A DNA stretch of 64,000 nt from Amorphus orientalis (GCF_030814015.1 NZ_JAUSUL010000001.1:1640001-1704000), one strand, 5' to 3'; shown: positions 8,814 through 17,883, counted from the first letter of the stretch. The notes: a model not told the origin generated them from the letters alone. Translations and numbers: made by a program.

Positions 8814-9965
8814 TCAGACCGACAGCTTCCGTTCCAGCCGGCCCAGCATGTCCAGGCAGAGTTGCAGCTGCTCCAGCGCGACGAACTCGTCGGGCTTGTG
8901 GGCCTGTTCGATGGAGCCCGGTCCGCACACGACGGTGGAGATGCCGGCGCCCTGGAACAGGCCGGCCTCGGTGCCGAAGGAGACCACGTCGGCCGCATTG
9001 CCGCCGGTCAGCTCGCGCACCAGTGCCAGCGCCTCGGACTCGGGCAGGGGTTCCAGCCCGTCGACCTCGCCGACGGTCAGGGTGGTGACGCCGGCCTCGG
9101 CCGCCTTCGCGCGCATTTCGGGATCGATCTCGTCGTTCAGGAACGAGCGGATCCGGTCGAGGGCGAAACGGGCATCGGCGGCGTTCACCGGCCGCATCTC
9201 CCACTCCACCTCGCAGGCATCGGGAATAACGTTGCGGGCGATGCCGCCGCGGATGACGCCGGGTTGAAGCGTCGACCAGGGCGGGTTGAACGGGCTGCCG
9301 TCCGGCGCCCTGGCCTTCAGCGCGCCTTCCATCTCCGCGAGCTTGCCGAGGAAGCGCCCGGCATAGGCAATGGTGTTGACGCCCCGGTCGGGCTCGGAGG
9401 CATGGCCGGGCACGCCGGTGAAGGCGGTGGTGTACTCGTAGCAGCCCTTGTGGCCCTCGATGATGCGCATCGAGGTCGGCTCGCCGATGATGCAGGTGGC
9501 CGGCTTCACCCCCCAGTCTGAAAGCGCGTCCATGAGGGCGCGGGCGCCAAAGCAGCCGACCTCCTCGTCATAGGTGAAGGCGAAGTGGACCGGGCGCTTG
9601 AGGTCCGCGCCGGCAAAGGCCGGAGCCATGGCGAGCGCGCAGGCGATGAAGCCCTTCATGTCGCAGGCGCCACGGCCGTAGATCAGCCCGTCCCGCTCCA
9701 CCGCCGTGAACGGATCGTCGGTCCAGTCTCCGTCGGCGGGCACCACGTCGGTATGGCCCGACAGCACGACGCCGCCCGGCACGTCCGGCCCGATCGTGGC
9801 GAACAGGTTCGCCTTGGTGCCGGTCTCGTCCAGCGTCGTGCGGGTGTGGGCACCGAGGCCGTCGAGCGCCGCGGCGGCGTAGGCGATCAGCTCCAGGTTC
9901 CCGTCGGCCGAAACGGTGGGGAAGCCGATCAGGTCGGCGAGGATCCGTTCGGTGTGGTCGAGCAT
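8814..9965 (-). CDS. M20 family zinc deacetylase (ArgE/DapE-like) in the EutE/DoeB position
   Basis: A 383-residue M20 metallopeptidase-fold amidohydrolase. Metal and catalytic residues are intact: H71 and D73 (LSGHTDVVP), D102 (GRGACDMKG), E134/E135 (YDEEVGCFGA), E158-type GEPTSM and H356 (HKPDEF). The dimerisation domain is present between them. It is closest in look to acetylornithine deacetylase. The setting, immediately downstream of the ectoine hydrolase gene and oriented with it, suggests that it deacetylates N-acetyl-diaminobutyrate released from ectoine. The usual EutE/DoeB of such clusters belongs, as I recall it, to the succinylglutamate desuccinylase/aspartoacylase family, so this would be a non-orthologous replacement. 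A plain arginine-pathway ArgE is the alternative. Confidence 0.8.
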   Translation of the reverse strand: MLDHTERILADLIGFPTVSADGNLELIAYAAAALDGLGAHTRTTLDETGTKANLFATIGPDVPGGVVLSGHTDVVPADGDWTDDPFTAVERDGLIYGRGACDMKGFIACALAMAPAFAGADLKRPVHFAFTYDEEVGCFGARALMDALSDWGVKPATCIIGEPTSMRIIEGHKGCYEYTTAFTGVPGHASEPDRGVNTIAYAGRFLGKLAEMEGALKARAPDGSPFNPPWSTLQPGVIRGGIARNVIPDACEVEWEMRPVNAADARFALDRIRSFLNDEIDPEMRAKAAEAGVTTLTVGEVDGLEPLPESEALALVRELTGGNAADVVSFGTEAGLFQGAGISTVVCGPGSIEQAHKPDEFVALEQLQLCLDMLGRLERKLSV

Positions 9966-9972
9966 CGGGCGC

Positions 9973-11175
9973 TCAGTCCTTCACGAAGATCTCGCGCGGA
10001 TAGTTGGCCAGGCACTCGGCCGGGCCGCTGTCCTTGATGAGGATGCTTTCGGTGATTTCCAGCCCCCAGTCCTGCATCCAAAGGCCCGGCATGAAGTGGA
10101 ATGTCATGCCCGGCTCCAGGATCGTCTCGTCGCTCTCGCGGAAGGAGATGGTGCGCTCGCCCCAGTCGGGCGGATAGGACAGCCCGATCGGATAGCCGCA
10201 GCGGGCGCTGCGCTCGATTCCATGGCGGCGCAGCGTATCGGCCAGCGCGTTGGCGACGTCGCAGGCGCGGTTGCCGGCGCGCGCCTTGTCGAGGCCGGCT
10301 TCCAGACCCTCGATCAGCGCCTTCTCCGCTTCCCGGATGGAGGCGGGCGGTGTGCCGAGGAAGACGGTCCGGCAGAGCGGGGCGTGGTAGCGCCAGTAAC
10401 AGCCGGCGATCTCGAAGAAGGTGCCTTCGCCGTCGCGGAACGGACGGTCGTCCCAGGTGAGGTGCGGCGCGGCCGCCTCGGTGCCCGACGGCAGCAGCGG
10501 CGCGATCGCCGGATAGTCGCCGCCGAACTTGGCGCCATCGGCCTCCGCTGCGCCCTCGATGCCGACCCGGTAGATCTCCGCGACGAGCTCGTTCTTCGGC
10601 AGGCCCACCTCGATCTTGTCCATGGCGGCACGCATCATGCGCTCCACGATCCGCGCGGCGCGCCGCATGAAGACGATCTCGGCGTCGGACTTGCGGCCGC
10701 GCTGCCAGTTCACGAGGCCGGTGGCGTCGACGCCCTTGGCGTCCGGCAGGATCTTGTTGAGCGCCAGATAGGCGGCGGCGGAGAAGTAGTAGTTCTCCAG
10801 TTCCAGTCCGATGCGGGCCTTCGAGTAGCCGCGCTCGGCGAGGACGCCGCCCAGATGGTCCATCGGGTGGCGGTCCTTGGCCTGCACGTAGACGTCCGGG
10901 TAGCCGATGATGCGGTCGTCATCCATGTAGACGCGCCGCCGCGCGCCGTTGGCGTCCTGGTTGCGACCCCACCAGATCGGGTCCTCGTCGTGAAACACGA
11001 GCACGGCCTGGTGCACGTAGAAGCTCCACCCGTCGTAGCCGGTGAGCCACGCCATGTTCGACGGGTCGACCACGATCAGGACGTCGACGCCAAGCTCCGA
11101 CATCGCGGCGCGCGTCTTCTTCAGGCGATCGGCATACTCCTCCCGGCTGAAGGGAAGCGTCACTCCTACTGGCAT
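9973..11175 (-). CDS. doeA: Ectoine hydrolase EutD/DoeA (M24 peptidase / creatinase-like)
   Basis: A 400-residue protein with a creatinase-type N-terminal domain and a pita-bread M24 C-terminal domain. The stretch MAWLTGYDGWSFYVHQA is very characteristic of ectoine hydrolases. The catalytic part has FFEIAGCYWRYHAPLCRTV and GMTFHFMPGLWMQDWGLEITESILI where metal-dependent M24 enzymes carry their ligands; several metal ligands are replaced, as in creatinase-like members. The enzyme opens the ectoine ring to N-acetyl-diaminobutyrate in the cytosol. I chose the ATG at 11175 with GAGGAG nine bases upstream; a frame open further upstream lacks coding character. The deacetylase gene follows after 7 bases. 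Confidence 0.92.
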   Translation of the reverse strand: MPVGVTLPFSREEYADRLKKTRAAMSELGVDVLIVVDPSNMAWLTGYDGWSFYVHQAVLVFHDEDPIWWGRNQDANGARRRVYMDDDRIIGYPDVYVQAKDRHPMDHLGGVLAERGYSKARIGLELENYYFSAAAYLALNKILPDAKGVDATGLVNWQRGRKSDAEIVFMRRAARIVERMMRAAMDKIEVGLPKNELVAEIYRVGIEGAAEADGAKFGGDYPAIAPLLPSGTEAAAPHLTWDDRPFRDGEGTFFEIAGCYWRYHAPLCRTVFLGTPPASIREAEKALIEGLEAGLDKARAGNRACDVANALADTLRRHGIERSARCGYPIGLSYPPDWGERTISFRESDETILEPGMTFHFMPGLWMQDWGLEITESILIKDSGPAECLANYPREIFVKD

Positions 11176-11309
11176 TCTCGGCGGCTCCTCTGTGGGTCCC
11201 GGCCGCGCTCGCGCCGGGCAAATGTCTCGGGCCTTTCTCGTCTGCCCGGTGTGCGGGCGTCGTGCGCCCGCGTCAATCGTCGTTCCGTCCGCGACGCGGA
11301 CGATCCGCC

Positions 11310-12110
11310 TCAGCCCGGCGGGTGGGCGAACAGGCTCCCGGCGCCCCCGGGATCCCCGCTGATGCCGGCATGGCCGCGCAGCGCCCAGAGCGCCGCCTGG
11401 TTGGCGGTCACGACGGGCAGGCCGAGCCGGTTCTCGAGCGCTCCGGCGATGTCCACCGACGGCAGCGCCGTGCAGGAGACGAACACCGCCTCGGCGGACG
11501 CGGTGTCGACCCTCGCCGCTGTCTCCAGCAGGCTCTCGGGGGTGATCCGGGCCATCATCCGATCGTCCTCGAAGCCGAAGCATGCGGCCGTCGTTACCTC
11601 GATCCCGAAGCGCTCGAAGCAGGCGATCATCGGTACCGCGGTTTCCTCCACATAAGGCGTCACCAGGGCGATCCGCCGCGTGCCAAGCACCCGGAACGCG
11701 TCGAGCGCAGCCCGGGTCGGCGTGACCACCGGCACGCCCGGACGCGCCTCGCCGATGGCCCGGTCGATCGCGTCGTCGCCGATCACCGCGGAGGCGGACG
11801 TACAGGCATAGTAGACCGCGTGAAGGTGCGTGCCGGGCACCAGCAGCCGGGAGGCGTCGGCGAGCCGGGGTTCCATTTGGCGGAGGTTCTCCGGCGTGGT
11901 GGGATTGTCGAAGGCGACACGCGTGGAATGGACCGCGACATTCGGCGCGGCGAGCAGCCGCGTCGCGTCGATTTCCGTGCGCAGGTCGGTGGCCAGAAGC
12001 AGCAGTCCGATACGCCGCACGGCGGCGTCCGGCTGAAGCGTCAGCCGCCCGGTCTCGATCGTCTGCGGCGTGAAGGAACGGGACAGCATGACGAAAACCC
12101 CGTTCTCCAT
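11310..12110 (-). CDS. eutA: Ectoine utilization protein EutA (Asp/Glu racemase / arylmalonate decarboxylase family)
   Basis: A 266-residue member of the aspartate/glutamate racemase superfamily, with the two catalytic cysteines in YYACTSASAVIG (about residue 97) and FVSCTALPSVDI (about 213). EutA is a regular member of hydroxyectoine-degradation clusters and is proposed to act as a racemase or epimerase on a hydroxylated intermediate. Its stop lies 134 bp upstream of the ectoine hydrolase start, and the stress-protein gene ends 4 bases before its first ATG. The start is uncertain: an ATG seven codons downstream would give a more usual length, and neither has a strong ribosome-binding site. 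Confidence 0.85.
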   Translation of the reverse strand: MENGVFVMLSRSFTPQTIETGRLTLQPDAAVRRIGLLLLATDLRTEIDATRLLAAPNVAVHSTRVAFDNPTTPENLRQMEPRLADASRLLVPGTHLHAVYYACTSASAVIGDDAIDRAIGEARPGVPVVTPTRAALDAFRVLGTRRIALVTPYVEETAVPMIACFERFGIEVTTAACFGFEDDRMMARITPESLLETAARVDTASAEAVFVSCTALPSVDIAGALENRLGLPVVTANQAALWALRGHAGISGDPGGAGSLFAHPPG

Positions 12111-12114
12111 GGTG

Positions 12115-12549
12115 TCAGACGACCATGACGGGGCAGCCGGCGAGGCCCGTCACCTTGTGGGAGACACTGCCCAGCAGGTAGCCCTCGATGGAGCCCAGGC
12201 CCCGGCTGCCCATGACGATCAGGTCGCAATCGTGCTCGGCGGCGAAGGCGACGATGCCGCGCGCGGGCTGGCCGGCCTTGACGAAGGCGCGCGGCTTGAG
12301 TCCGGCGTCGGTGGCGACGCGCTTGGCGTAGTCCACCACTTCCTTTGCGTGGCCCCGCATGGCGTCGTCCAGGTTGCCGGGGTCCTCCGGACGCACCATG
12401 GAGAACGAGGCCTCCAGAAGGCTGTGATGGCGGTAGATGGTCAGGAGCACCAGTTCCGCCTCGCACAGCTTGGCCAGGTCGATCGCCTTGAACAGCGCCC
12501 GCTCGCTGCCTTGGGAGCCGTCACAGGGAACGAGTATCCGTCTGAACAT
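12115..12549 (-). CDS. usp: Universal stress protein of the ectoine TRAP operon (TeaD-like)
   Basis: A 144-residue UspA-fold protein. It begins RRILVPCDGSQGSERAL, where the aspartate anchors the nucleotide, and ends with the ATP-binding pattern G-x2-G-x9-G-(S/T) in GSRGLGSIEGYLLGSVSHKV. In Halomonas the equivalent protein TeaD binds ATP and tunes activity of the ectoine TRAP transporter TeaABC. Here the gene sits right behind the TRAP large-subunit gene (8 bases), which supports the same role. The ATG at 12549 is preceded by GAGGAC; an in-frame GTG lies one codon earlier. Confidence 0.9.
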   Translation of the reverse strand: MFRRILVPCDGSQGSERALFKAIDLAKLCEAELVLLTIYRHHSLLEASFSMVRPEDPGNLDDAMRGHAKEVVDYAKRVATDAGLKPRAFVKAGQPARGIVAFAAEHDCDLIVMGSRGLGSIEGYLLGSVSHKVTGLAGCPVMVV

Positions 12550-12556
12550 CACGTCC

Positions 12557-13843
12557 TCACTTGCCGAAGGCCAGGTCGCGCAGGAACAGCGCGATCTGCG
12601 GGAAGAAGATCAGGGCGACCGAGACGCAGAGCAGGATGAGGATGAACGGCGGCGTGCCGCGAATGACCTCGATGTAGGGCCGCTTGAACACGGCTATCGC
12701 CGTGAAGATGTCGCAGCCGAATGGTGGCGTCGCCGAGCCGATGGCCACCTGCAGGGTGATGATGACGCCGACCAGCACCGGGTCGATGCCCACCGACTGC
12801 ACCACAGGGGCGAAGATCGGGACGAGCACCAGGATGACCACGATCGGGTCGACGAACATGCAGCCGACGAAGAAGGCGATGGAGATGACGAACAGGACGC
12901 CGATCTGGCCCATCTCGGCGACGCCGACCGCTCCCAGAATGGCCTGCGGGATCTGCGCGAACGAGATCACCCAGGAGAAGGCGGCACCGGCGGCCACCAG
13001 GATGAACACCACCGCGGTGATCAGCCCGGTCGACTTGGCGGTTTCGTACAGCGCCTTGAGGTCGATCGAGCGGAACACGATCATTTCCAGGATCAGCGCG
13101 TAGAGCACGCAGGCCGCAGCCGCCTCGGTCGGTGAGAAGATGCCGCCGTAGATGCCGCCGATGATGATCACCGGGAAGCCTAGCGGCCACAGCGCCCGCT
13201 GTGTGGCCCTGAGGCGCTCGCCCCAGCTTGCCTTCGGCTCGGTGGGGACGTTGTTGCGGATGGCGTAGATCATGCTGTAGCCGGAGAACAGCAGCAGGAT
13301 CAGGATGCCCGGGCCAACGCCGGCGATGAACAGCTCAGAGATCGAGGTGTTGGAGACAACGCCGTAGATGATCATGCCGATGGACGGCGGGATCAGGAAG
13401 GCGATGTCGGAGGCGTTGACGATCAGCGCCAGGACGAAGCTGTCGTTGTAGCCGGCCTTCAGCATGCGCGGGCGCAGCGGGCCGCCGATTGCGACCACGG
13501 TGGCCTGGGTGGATCCGGAGACCGCGCCGAACATGGTGCAGGCGGCCGCAGTGGAGACGGCGAGGCCGCCCTTCACGTGGCCGACGAAGGTCATCACCAG
13601 GTCGATGAGCCGGTTGGCCGACTGGCCGCGCGTCATGATGTCGGCGGCGAAGATGAACATCGGCACCGCGATCAGCGAGGCCGGCCGGATGCCCGCGAGC
13701 ATCTGCTGGATCATCGTCTCGAGCTGGCCGAATCCGCCGAACAGCGAATAGAAGCCGATGAAGGCGCCGATGATGAGCGGGATCATCATCGGGAAGCCGA
13801 GCAGCAGGAGGACGATCATCACGCCGAAAATGGTGGTCGCCAT
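12557..13843 (-). CDS. uehC: Ectoine/hydroxyectoine TRAP transporter large permease subunit
   Basis: A 428-residue DctM-type protein with about 12 membrane segments. Signatures include FAADIMTRGQSANRLIDL, AVSGSTQATVVAIGGPLRPRML, and SIGMIIYGVVSNTSISELFIAGVGPGI, followed by SPTEAAAACVLYALI and PPFGCDIFTAIAVFKRPY. It forms the sodium-coupled translocation unit for the binding protein encoded two genes upstream. GGAGG lies eight bases before the ATG and the small-subunit gene ends three bases away. The eut genes and the TeaD-like gene downstream make ectoine or hydroxyectoine the likely cargo. Confidence 0.92.
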   Translation of the reverse strand: MATTIFGVMIVLLLLGFPMMIPLIIGAFIGFYSLFGGFGQLETMIQQMLAGIRPASLIAVPMFIFAADIMTRGQSANRLIDLVMTFVGHVKGGLAVSTAAACTMFGAVSGSTQATVVAIGGPLRPRMLKAGYNDSFVLALIVNASDIAFLIPPSIGMIIYGVVSNTSISELFIAGVGPGILILLLFSGYSMIYAIRNNVPTEPKASWGERLRATQRALWPLGFPVIIIGGIYGGIFSPTEAAAACVLYALILEMIVFRSIDLKALYETAKSTGLITAVVFILVAAGAAFSWVISFAQIPQAILGAVGVAEMGQIGVLFVISIAFFVGCMFVDPIVVILVLVPIFAPVVQSVGIDPVLVGVIITLQVAIGSATPPFGCDIFTAIAVFKRPYIEVIRGTPPFILILLCVSVALIFFPQIALFLRDLAFGK

Positions 13844-13846
13844 GGG

Positions 13847-14431
13847 TCAGACCTCCACTTCGTCGTCGTCATATCCCTCCAGCACGTGCGTGGAGAGATA
13901 GATGTCGCGCTCGAGAAGATTCTTGATTGCGGTGAGCAGGTACTGGGCGCCGGTCATGAAGAAGCCGACGGGCACCCAGAGATAGATCCACCAGACCGGG
14001 ATCTGCAGCGCCGGCAGCACGCGGCCCCGGCCGGCCTGGGTGATGATGTAGCCGACGGCGTAGTAGCACAGGCCGAACATGAAGAGCGCCGTGACGAGCG
14101 CGATCACCACCATCAGCGCCTTGCGCAGGTGTGGCGGCATCTCGTCGTAGATCGCCGACATGCGGATGTGGCGACCGTGGCGCGCCGCATAGCTGATGCC
14201 GGCGAAGGTGATCAGGATGATGAGGATCCGGTTGAGCTCTTCGGAGAAGAAGATGCTCTGCTGGAAGACGAACCGGCCGAGCACGTTGGCGATCGTGTTC
14301 GCCGCCATCAGGAGCACGCCGCCGGCCAGGGCGACGGCCTCGATGCGGGCGATCGCCATGTCGATGGTTCCCAGGAAGCCGGGGAGCGAGGAGCGATAGT
14401 CGCCGAGGTCTGACTGGTCGGCGGAGGTCAT
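13847..14431 (-). CDS. uehB: Ectoine/hydroxyectoine TRAP transporter small permease subunit
   Basis: A 194-residue DctQ-type subunit with four membrane helices (roughly residues 30-55, 65-90, 105-130 and 145-165) and the family motif [25 protein letters not shown], followed by an acidic C-terminus. I prefer the ATG at 14431 because GAGG lies five bases upstream; an ATG at 14494 would add 21 mostly polar residues and has no ribosome-binding site. It lies between the binding-protein and large-subunit genes, the standard order of this operon. Confidence 0.88.
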   Translation of the reverse strand: MTSADQSDLGDYRSSLPGFLGTIDMAIARIEAVALAGGVLLMAANTIANVLGRFVFQQSIFFSEELNRILIILITFAGISYAARHGRHIRMSAIYDEMPPHLRKALMVVIALVTALFMFGLCYYAVGYIITQAGRGRVLPALQIPVWWIYLWVPVGFFMTGAQYLLTAIKNLLERDIYLSTHVLEGYDDDEVEV

Positions 14432-14546
14432 GTGCGCCTCGCCGTGCGACCTTGCGTGGGCATCTGGATCGTCGGTCACCGCGTCATTTCCCATCTGGAA
14501 GGGCAGAAGGGTCCCGGGCGCGGGCGCGCCCGGGACGGCGGCTCGG

Positions 14547-15572
14547 CTACTGGGACTGCGAAGCGGACTTCAGGTCCGCTTTCATCTGCTCCAGGATCTT
14601 CTTGCCGCTTTCGCCGGTCATCTCGATGAACGCGGCCTCGACCTCGTCGGCCGTCTCCATGAAGGGCTTGCGCTCTTCTTCCGAGAGCGTGTTGATCTCC
14701 ATGGAGGGCTTCGCCTCCTTGATCTTCTTCAGGGATTCTTCCTGAAGGTTCTTCTGGTAGTCGAGGATGTAGTCGAACGCTGCGTCGGAAGCGTTCTGGA
14801 TGACCTTCTGGTCCTCTTCCGACAGGCCGTCGTAGAAGTCCTTGTTGGCCATGACAGCGGTGGTGAAGTTGTTGTGGCCGATGCAGGTCACGACCTCGGT
14901 GACCTCGTACATCTTGGTCGATTCCAGGAAGAAGCCGGGGTTTTCCTGGCCCTGGATGATGCCGGTCTGCAGCGCGCCGTAGACCTCGCCCCAGGGCAGC
15001 GGCGTCGGGGTCGCGCCGAACGCCTTGTAGCTTTCGACCAGCAGCGGGTTGGTCATCACCCGGAACTTGACGTCCTCCAGGTCGGCCGGGCTGTGCACCG
15101 GCTCCTGGGTGGTCATGCAGACCTCGCCCTCGGGGAACATCTTGAGAAGCTCAAGGCCCTGCTCGGCATAGAGCTCGGGGAACATCTCGTTGATGGCCTT
15201 GGAGTTCCGGAAGAAGGTGTTCAGCGTCTCCTGGTCCTGCGGAAGCAGGTAGGGCACGAAGAACACCTGCGCCTCGGGGATCAGGGCGCCGGTGAAGCCC
15301 GGCGACTGGTCCACGAACTGCAGGATGCCGGCCTGGGCCTGTTCCATGATGTCGGCGGACTCGCCGAGCGTGCCGAACGGGAAGAGCTGGATGGTGTGGT
15401 CGGAGTTGGCCTCGACCTCCTCCTTGAACTTCTGGGCGTACTTGCCCTGAACCTCGTCCATCGCCTCTTCGAAGGCGTACCGCCAGGTCGCCGCCTGGGC
15501 GGTGCTTACCGCACCGATCAGGAGGGCGCCGGCGGCAACCGCCGCGATGGTTCCTGTACGTCGCACCGTCAT
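14547..15572 (-). CDS. uehA: Ectoine/hydroxyectoine TRAP solute-binding protein (DctP family)
   Basis: A 341-residue DctP-type binding protein. The Sec signal peptide is residues 1-27 ([22 protein letters not shown]). The mature start [21 protein letters not shown] and the acidic pocket residues resemble TeaA/UehA; the conserved TRAP arginine is in [14 protein letters not shown], and [13 protein letters not shown] holds the ligand-contact asparagine. These features, with the usp, eut and enuR neighbours, point to ectoine/hydroxyectoine capture in the periplasm. GAGGAAGGAA precedes the ATG. It is first in the leftward operon that runs at least to the TeaD-like gene and probably to the deacetylase. 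Confidence 0.92.
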   Translation of the reverse strand: MTVRRTGTIAAVAAGALLIGAVSTAQAATWRYAFEEAMDEVQGKYAQKFKEEVEANSDHTIQLFPFGTLGESADIMEQAQAGILQFVDQSPGFTGALIPEAQVFFVPYLLPQDQETLNTFFRNSKAINEMFPELYAEQGLELLKMFPEGEVCMTTQEPVHSPADLEDVKFRVMTNPLLVESYKAFGATPTPLPWGEVYGALQTGIIQGQENPGFFLESTKMYEVTEVVTCIGHNNFTTAVMANKDFYDGLSEEDQKVIQNASDAAFDYILDYQKNLQEESLKKIKEAKPSMEINTLSEEERKPFMETADEVEAAFIEMTGESGKKILEQMKADLKSASQSQ

Positions 15573-15915
15573 GTCGCTGTTCCTTCCTCGTTGGAGAGGG
15601 ATGTTGCTCGGGTCGGATGGAATCCGGCGATGCCCCCAGGGGCACCGATCGATGGAGCCGACGGACGCAGGCCGGTGATGGCGGGTTGCCGGTCCTCCCG
15701 ATCTGCAGAAGTCCCCCAACCCTGCATTGCCCCCCACTGGCACATCCGACTGCCCTAGAGTTGAACCGTGACAAAGCCACGTCAATCTATTTCTTACTCA
15801 TGACAATCAGATGCCCGCAATATCGGCACGATTCCGGAGGAATGCGCGGAATTTCCCCAGGGCGTGACCGCCGGGAACCCGACGGTTTGCGGACCATCAG
15901 CCGATCGGAGAGGCC
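15573..15915 (-). promoter_or_regulatory. Upstream region of the ueh-eut operon, with TGAC-N8-GTCA inverted repeat
   Basis: This 343-bp gene-free stretch separates uehA from the end of enuR and must hold the operon promoter. A locally AT-richer segment lies at 15760-15810. On the minus strand a TTGACG (15780-15785) could serve as a -35 element, but no good -10 follows at 17-18 bp. The same place holds an inverted repeat TGAC-N8-GTCA (15769-15784). EnuR is known to act on the ueh promoter region, so this repeat is a candidate operator. The leader would be about 180 nt long. Confidence 0.35.
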
Positions 15916-17304
15916 TCACATCGTGAGGAGGGCGGGTTCCGGCTGGTTGCGGACGAGCCGGGCGATGACTTCGAGCCCGCGGACCATGTTCGCCTCGCTC
16001 GAGCAGCCGAGGCAGATGCGGATGCCATTTGGTCGGGCCGTCAGATCGATGGTGAAGGAGGAGCCGGCGGCGACAGCGACGCCTTCGTTGCGGGCGTGGG
16101 CGACGAAGGCGTCCTCGTTCCAGCGTTCGGGCAGTGACAGCCAGACGTGCAGACCGTTGGGGCTCGACGTCACGTCGAGATCCTTCAGGGTCTCCGCCGC
16201 GATCCGGTTGCGGCGCTCCAGCGTGGCCTTCTGCCACTCGAGAAGCTCGTACGCGGTGCCGTCCTTCAGCCAGCGCGTGCCGATCTCCGCCATCAGTGGG
16301 GTGGCCATCCAGTTGGTGACCATGTGGCGGTTCGCGGTGGCGGAGACCAGCGTCTCCGGGACGACGAGCCAGCCATAGCGCAGCCCCGGCAGCAGCGACT
16401 TGGTGAAGCTCGTGAAGTAGAAGGTCCGCTCCGGCGCGAGCGACGCGATGGGCGCCGGCTTGCGTGGCTGGATCGGTCCCCATGCGTCGTCCTCGACGAT
16501 GGTCACGTTGTGCCGGCGGGCGATCTCGACGAGCGCCTCGCGCCGCCTCCGGCCCATGGTCGCCGCCTTCGGATTCAGCCCCGACGGCATGACGAACAGC
16601 GCCCGCACCGGGCGCGCCCGGCAGGCCTCCTCGAAGGCGTCGGGAACGATCCCTTCCGCGTCGGTTTCCAGGCCCGCCAGGTCGAGCGACAGGTAGGTGC
16701 ACAGCGCTTTCAGCGTGTGGTGGGTGAGATCCTCGCAGACCACCAGGTCGCCCGGGTCGGCAGCGGTCATCAGCGCCACGGTCATGGCCGAGGTGTTGCC
16801 GTTGGTCGGAAGCACCTGGGCGCGGCTGATCTCCAGCCCGCAGCGCTTCAGCCAGTCGAGCGCGGTTTCCGCGTGGGTCGAGAGCGTAGCCCGGGGCCGG
16901 AACGAGAACAGCACGTCGGGGGTCACGTCGGTGGCCATCTCAGCAAGGGTGGCCTTGAGGCGCTTTTCGTGAATGTCGCCGGTCACCGGTGTCAGCATGG
17001 AGAAGTCGACGACCTCGTCGCCGTCGCCGATTCGGTGCCATGGCGTGCGGGTGTCGGAGGCGGAAGCGCGGACGAATGTCCCGCGGCCGACCATGCCGGC
17101 GATGGCGCCCTGCCTGTCCAGCTCCTCGTAGGCCCGGCTGACGGTCTGTACGCTGATGCCCAGCGTTTCCGCCAGATCGCGGTGGGTCGGCAGCCGGTCG
17201 CCCTGGCGCACTTCGCCTGCCTTGATGGCCTCGATGAGGCTCTCCGCCAGCGAACGGTAGACCGGTCGCTTGAGCGTAGACGGGTCGGGCGGCCACATTG
17301 TCAT
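15916..17304 (-). CDS. enuR: MocR/PdxR-type GntR regulator of ectoine catabolism (EnuR)
   Basis: A 462-residue fusion of a GntR winged helix (IKAGEVRQGDRLPTHRDLAE, about residues 25-85) and a fold-type I aminotransferase-like domain. The PLP lysine is K302 in YFTSFTKSLLPGLRYGW, as expected for EnuR-type proteins, which bind PLP and sense diaminobutyrate-derived metabolites. I start at the ATG at 17304 (MTMWPPDPSTLKRPVYRSL): AGGA lies seven bases upstream and the N-terminus then matches MocR proteins. An ATG at 17319 has no ribosome-binding site. The gene is divergent from asnC and lies upstream of the ueh operon on the same strand. It probably represses that operon in the absence of inducer. 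Confidence 0.9.
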   Translation of the reverse strand: MTMWPPDPSTLKRPVYRSLAESLIEAIKAGEVRQGDRLPTHRDLAETLGISVQTVSRAYEELDRQGAIAGMVGRGTFVRASASDTRTPWHRIGDGDEVVDFSMLTPVTGDIHEKRLKATLAEMATDVTPDVLFSFRPRATLSTHAETALDWLKRCGLEISRAQVLPTNGNTSAMTVALMTAADPGDLVVCEDLTHHTLKALCTYLSLDLAGLETDAEGIVPDAFEEACRARPVRALFVMPSGLNPKAATMGRRRREALVEIARRHNVTIVEDDAWGPIQPRKPAPIASLAPERTFYFTSFTKSLLPGLRYGWLVVPETLVSATANRHMVTNWMATPLMAEIGTRWLKDGTAYELLEWQKATLERRNRIAAETLKDLDVTSSPNGLHVWLSLPERWNEDAFVAHARNEGVAVAAGSSFTIDLTARPNGIRICLGCSSEANMVRGLEVIARLVRNQPEPALLTM

Positions 17305-17366
17305 GAGACTATCCTGCATGACGGGTCTAGATTGACAAGGTTTCCTTCCCTGATGAGCGTGGCCGG
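17305..17366. promoter_or_regulatory. Very short divergent promoter region enuR / asnC
   Basis: Only 62 bp separate the two regulator start codons, so their promoters must overlap. A TTGACA (17332-17337) is the one clear promoter-like hexamer; on the plus strand it would lie only about 30 bp from the asnC ATG, leaving no room for a -10 and a leader, so assignment is unclear. Any protein bound here would affect both regulators. Confidence 0.3.
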
Positions 17367-17864
17367 ATGAGCGCGATCCCTCTCGATGACCGAGACCTCC
17401 AGATTCTGTCGATCCTCAGCCGTGAAGGGCGGATCTCGAAGGTGGACCTTGCCCGCCGGGTGAACCTGTCGGCGACGCCGTGCTGGGAGCGGCTCCGGCG
17501 TCTGGAGAAGGCCGGCTTCATCCGTGGCTACCGGGCGGACGTGGCGCTCGCCAAGGTCGCCCCGCATGTGGTGGTTTTCGTGGTCGCGGAACTGGAAAGC
17601 CATCGCGCGGAGAGCTTCCAGGCCTTCGAACGTGCCGTGGCGCGCCACGACGAGATCGTCGCCTGCTGGGCGATCGGCGGCGGCTTCGACTATCTGATGC
17701 AAGTCGTCACCCGCGACATCGACAGCTATCAGCGGCTCGTCGACCAGCTTCTCGCTTCCGAACTCGGGCTGAAGCGCTACTTCACCTACATCGTCACCAA
17801 GGACGTGAAGGCCGGTCCGCCGCCGCTGGCCGATCTCTTCGCCGCCGGCGTGCAGGAGAACTGA
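17367..17864 (+). CDS. asnC: Lrp/AsnC family transcriptional regulator (DoeX/AsnC of the ectoine cluster)
   Basis: A 165-residue Lrp-type protein. The helix-turn-helix is at the N-terminus (DDRDLQILSILSREGRISKVDL, then ARRVNLSATPCWERLRRLEKAGFI) and the C-terminal RAM ligand-binding domain follows (VVFVVAELESH, AIGGGFDYLMQVVTRDIDSYQRLVDQLL). AsnC-type proteins accompany ectoine degradation genes in Halomonas (DoeX) and in Ruegeria-type clusters. It precedes the dehydrogenase gene by 112 bp. That gap contains two Lrp-like 15-bp sites (described separately), so it probably controls the dehydrogenase-aminotransferase genes. Confidence 0.9.
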   Translation: MSAIPLDDRDLQILSILSREGRISKVDLARRVNLSATPCWERLRRLEKAGFIRGYRADVALAKVAPHVVVFVVAELESHRAESFQAFERAVARHDEIVACWAIGGGFDYLMQVVTRDIDSYQRLVDQLLASELGLKRYFTYIVTKDVKAGPPPLADLFAAGVQEN

Positions 17865-17883
17865 CGGGCGCAGCGGCGATCTT

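Noticed and set aside
8814-9965. Arginine-biosynthetic acetylornithine deacetylase as the only reading of the M20 gene
   Set aside because: Sequence allows it, but no other arginine gene is near and it directly follows the ectoine hydrolase gene; kept as an alternative rather than the main call.
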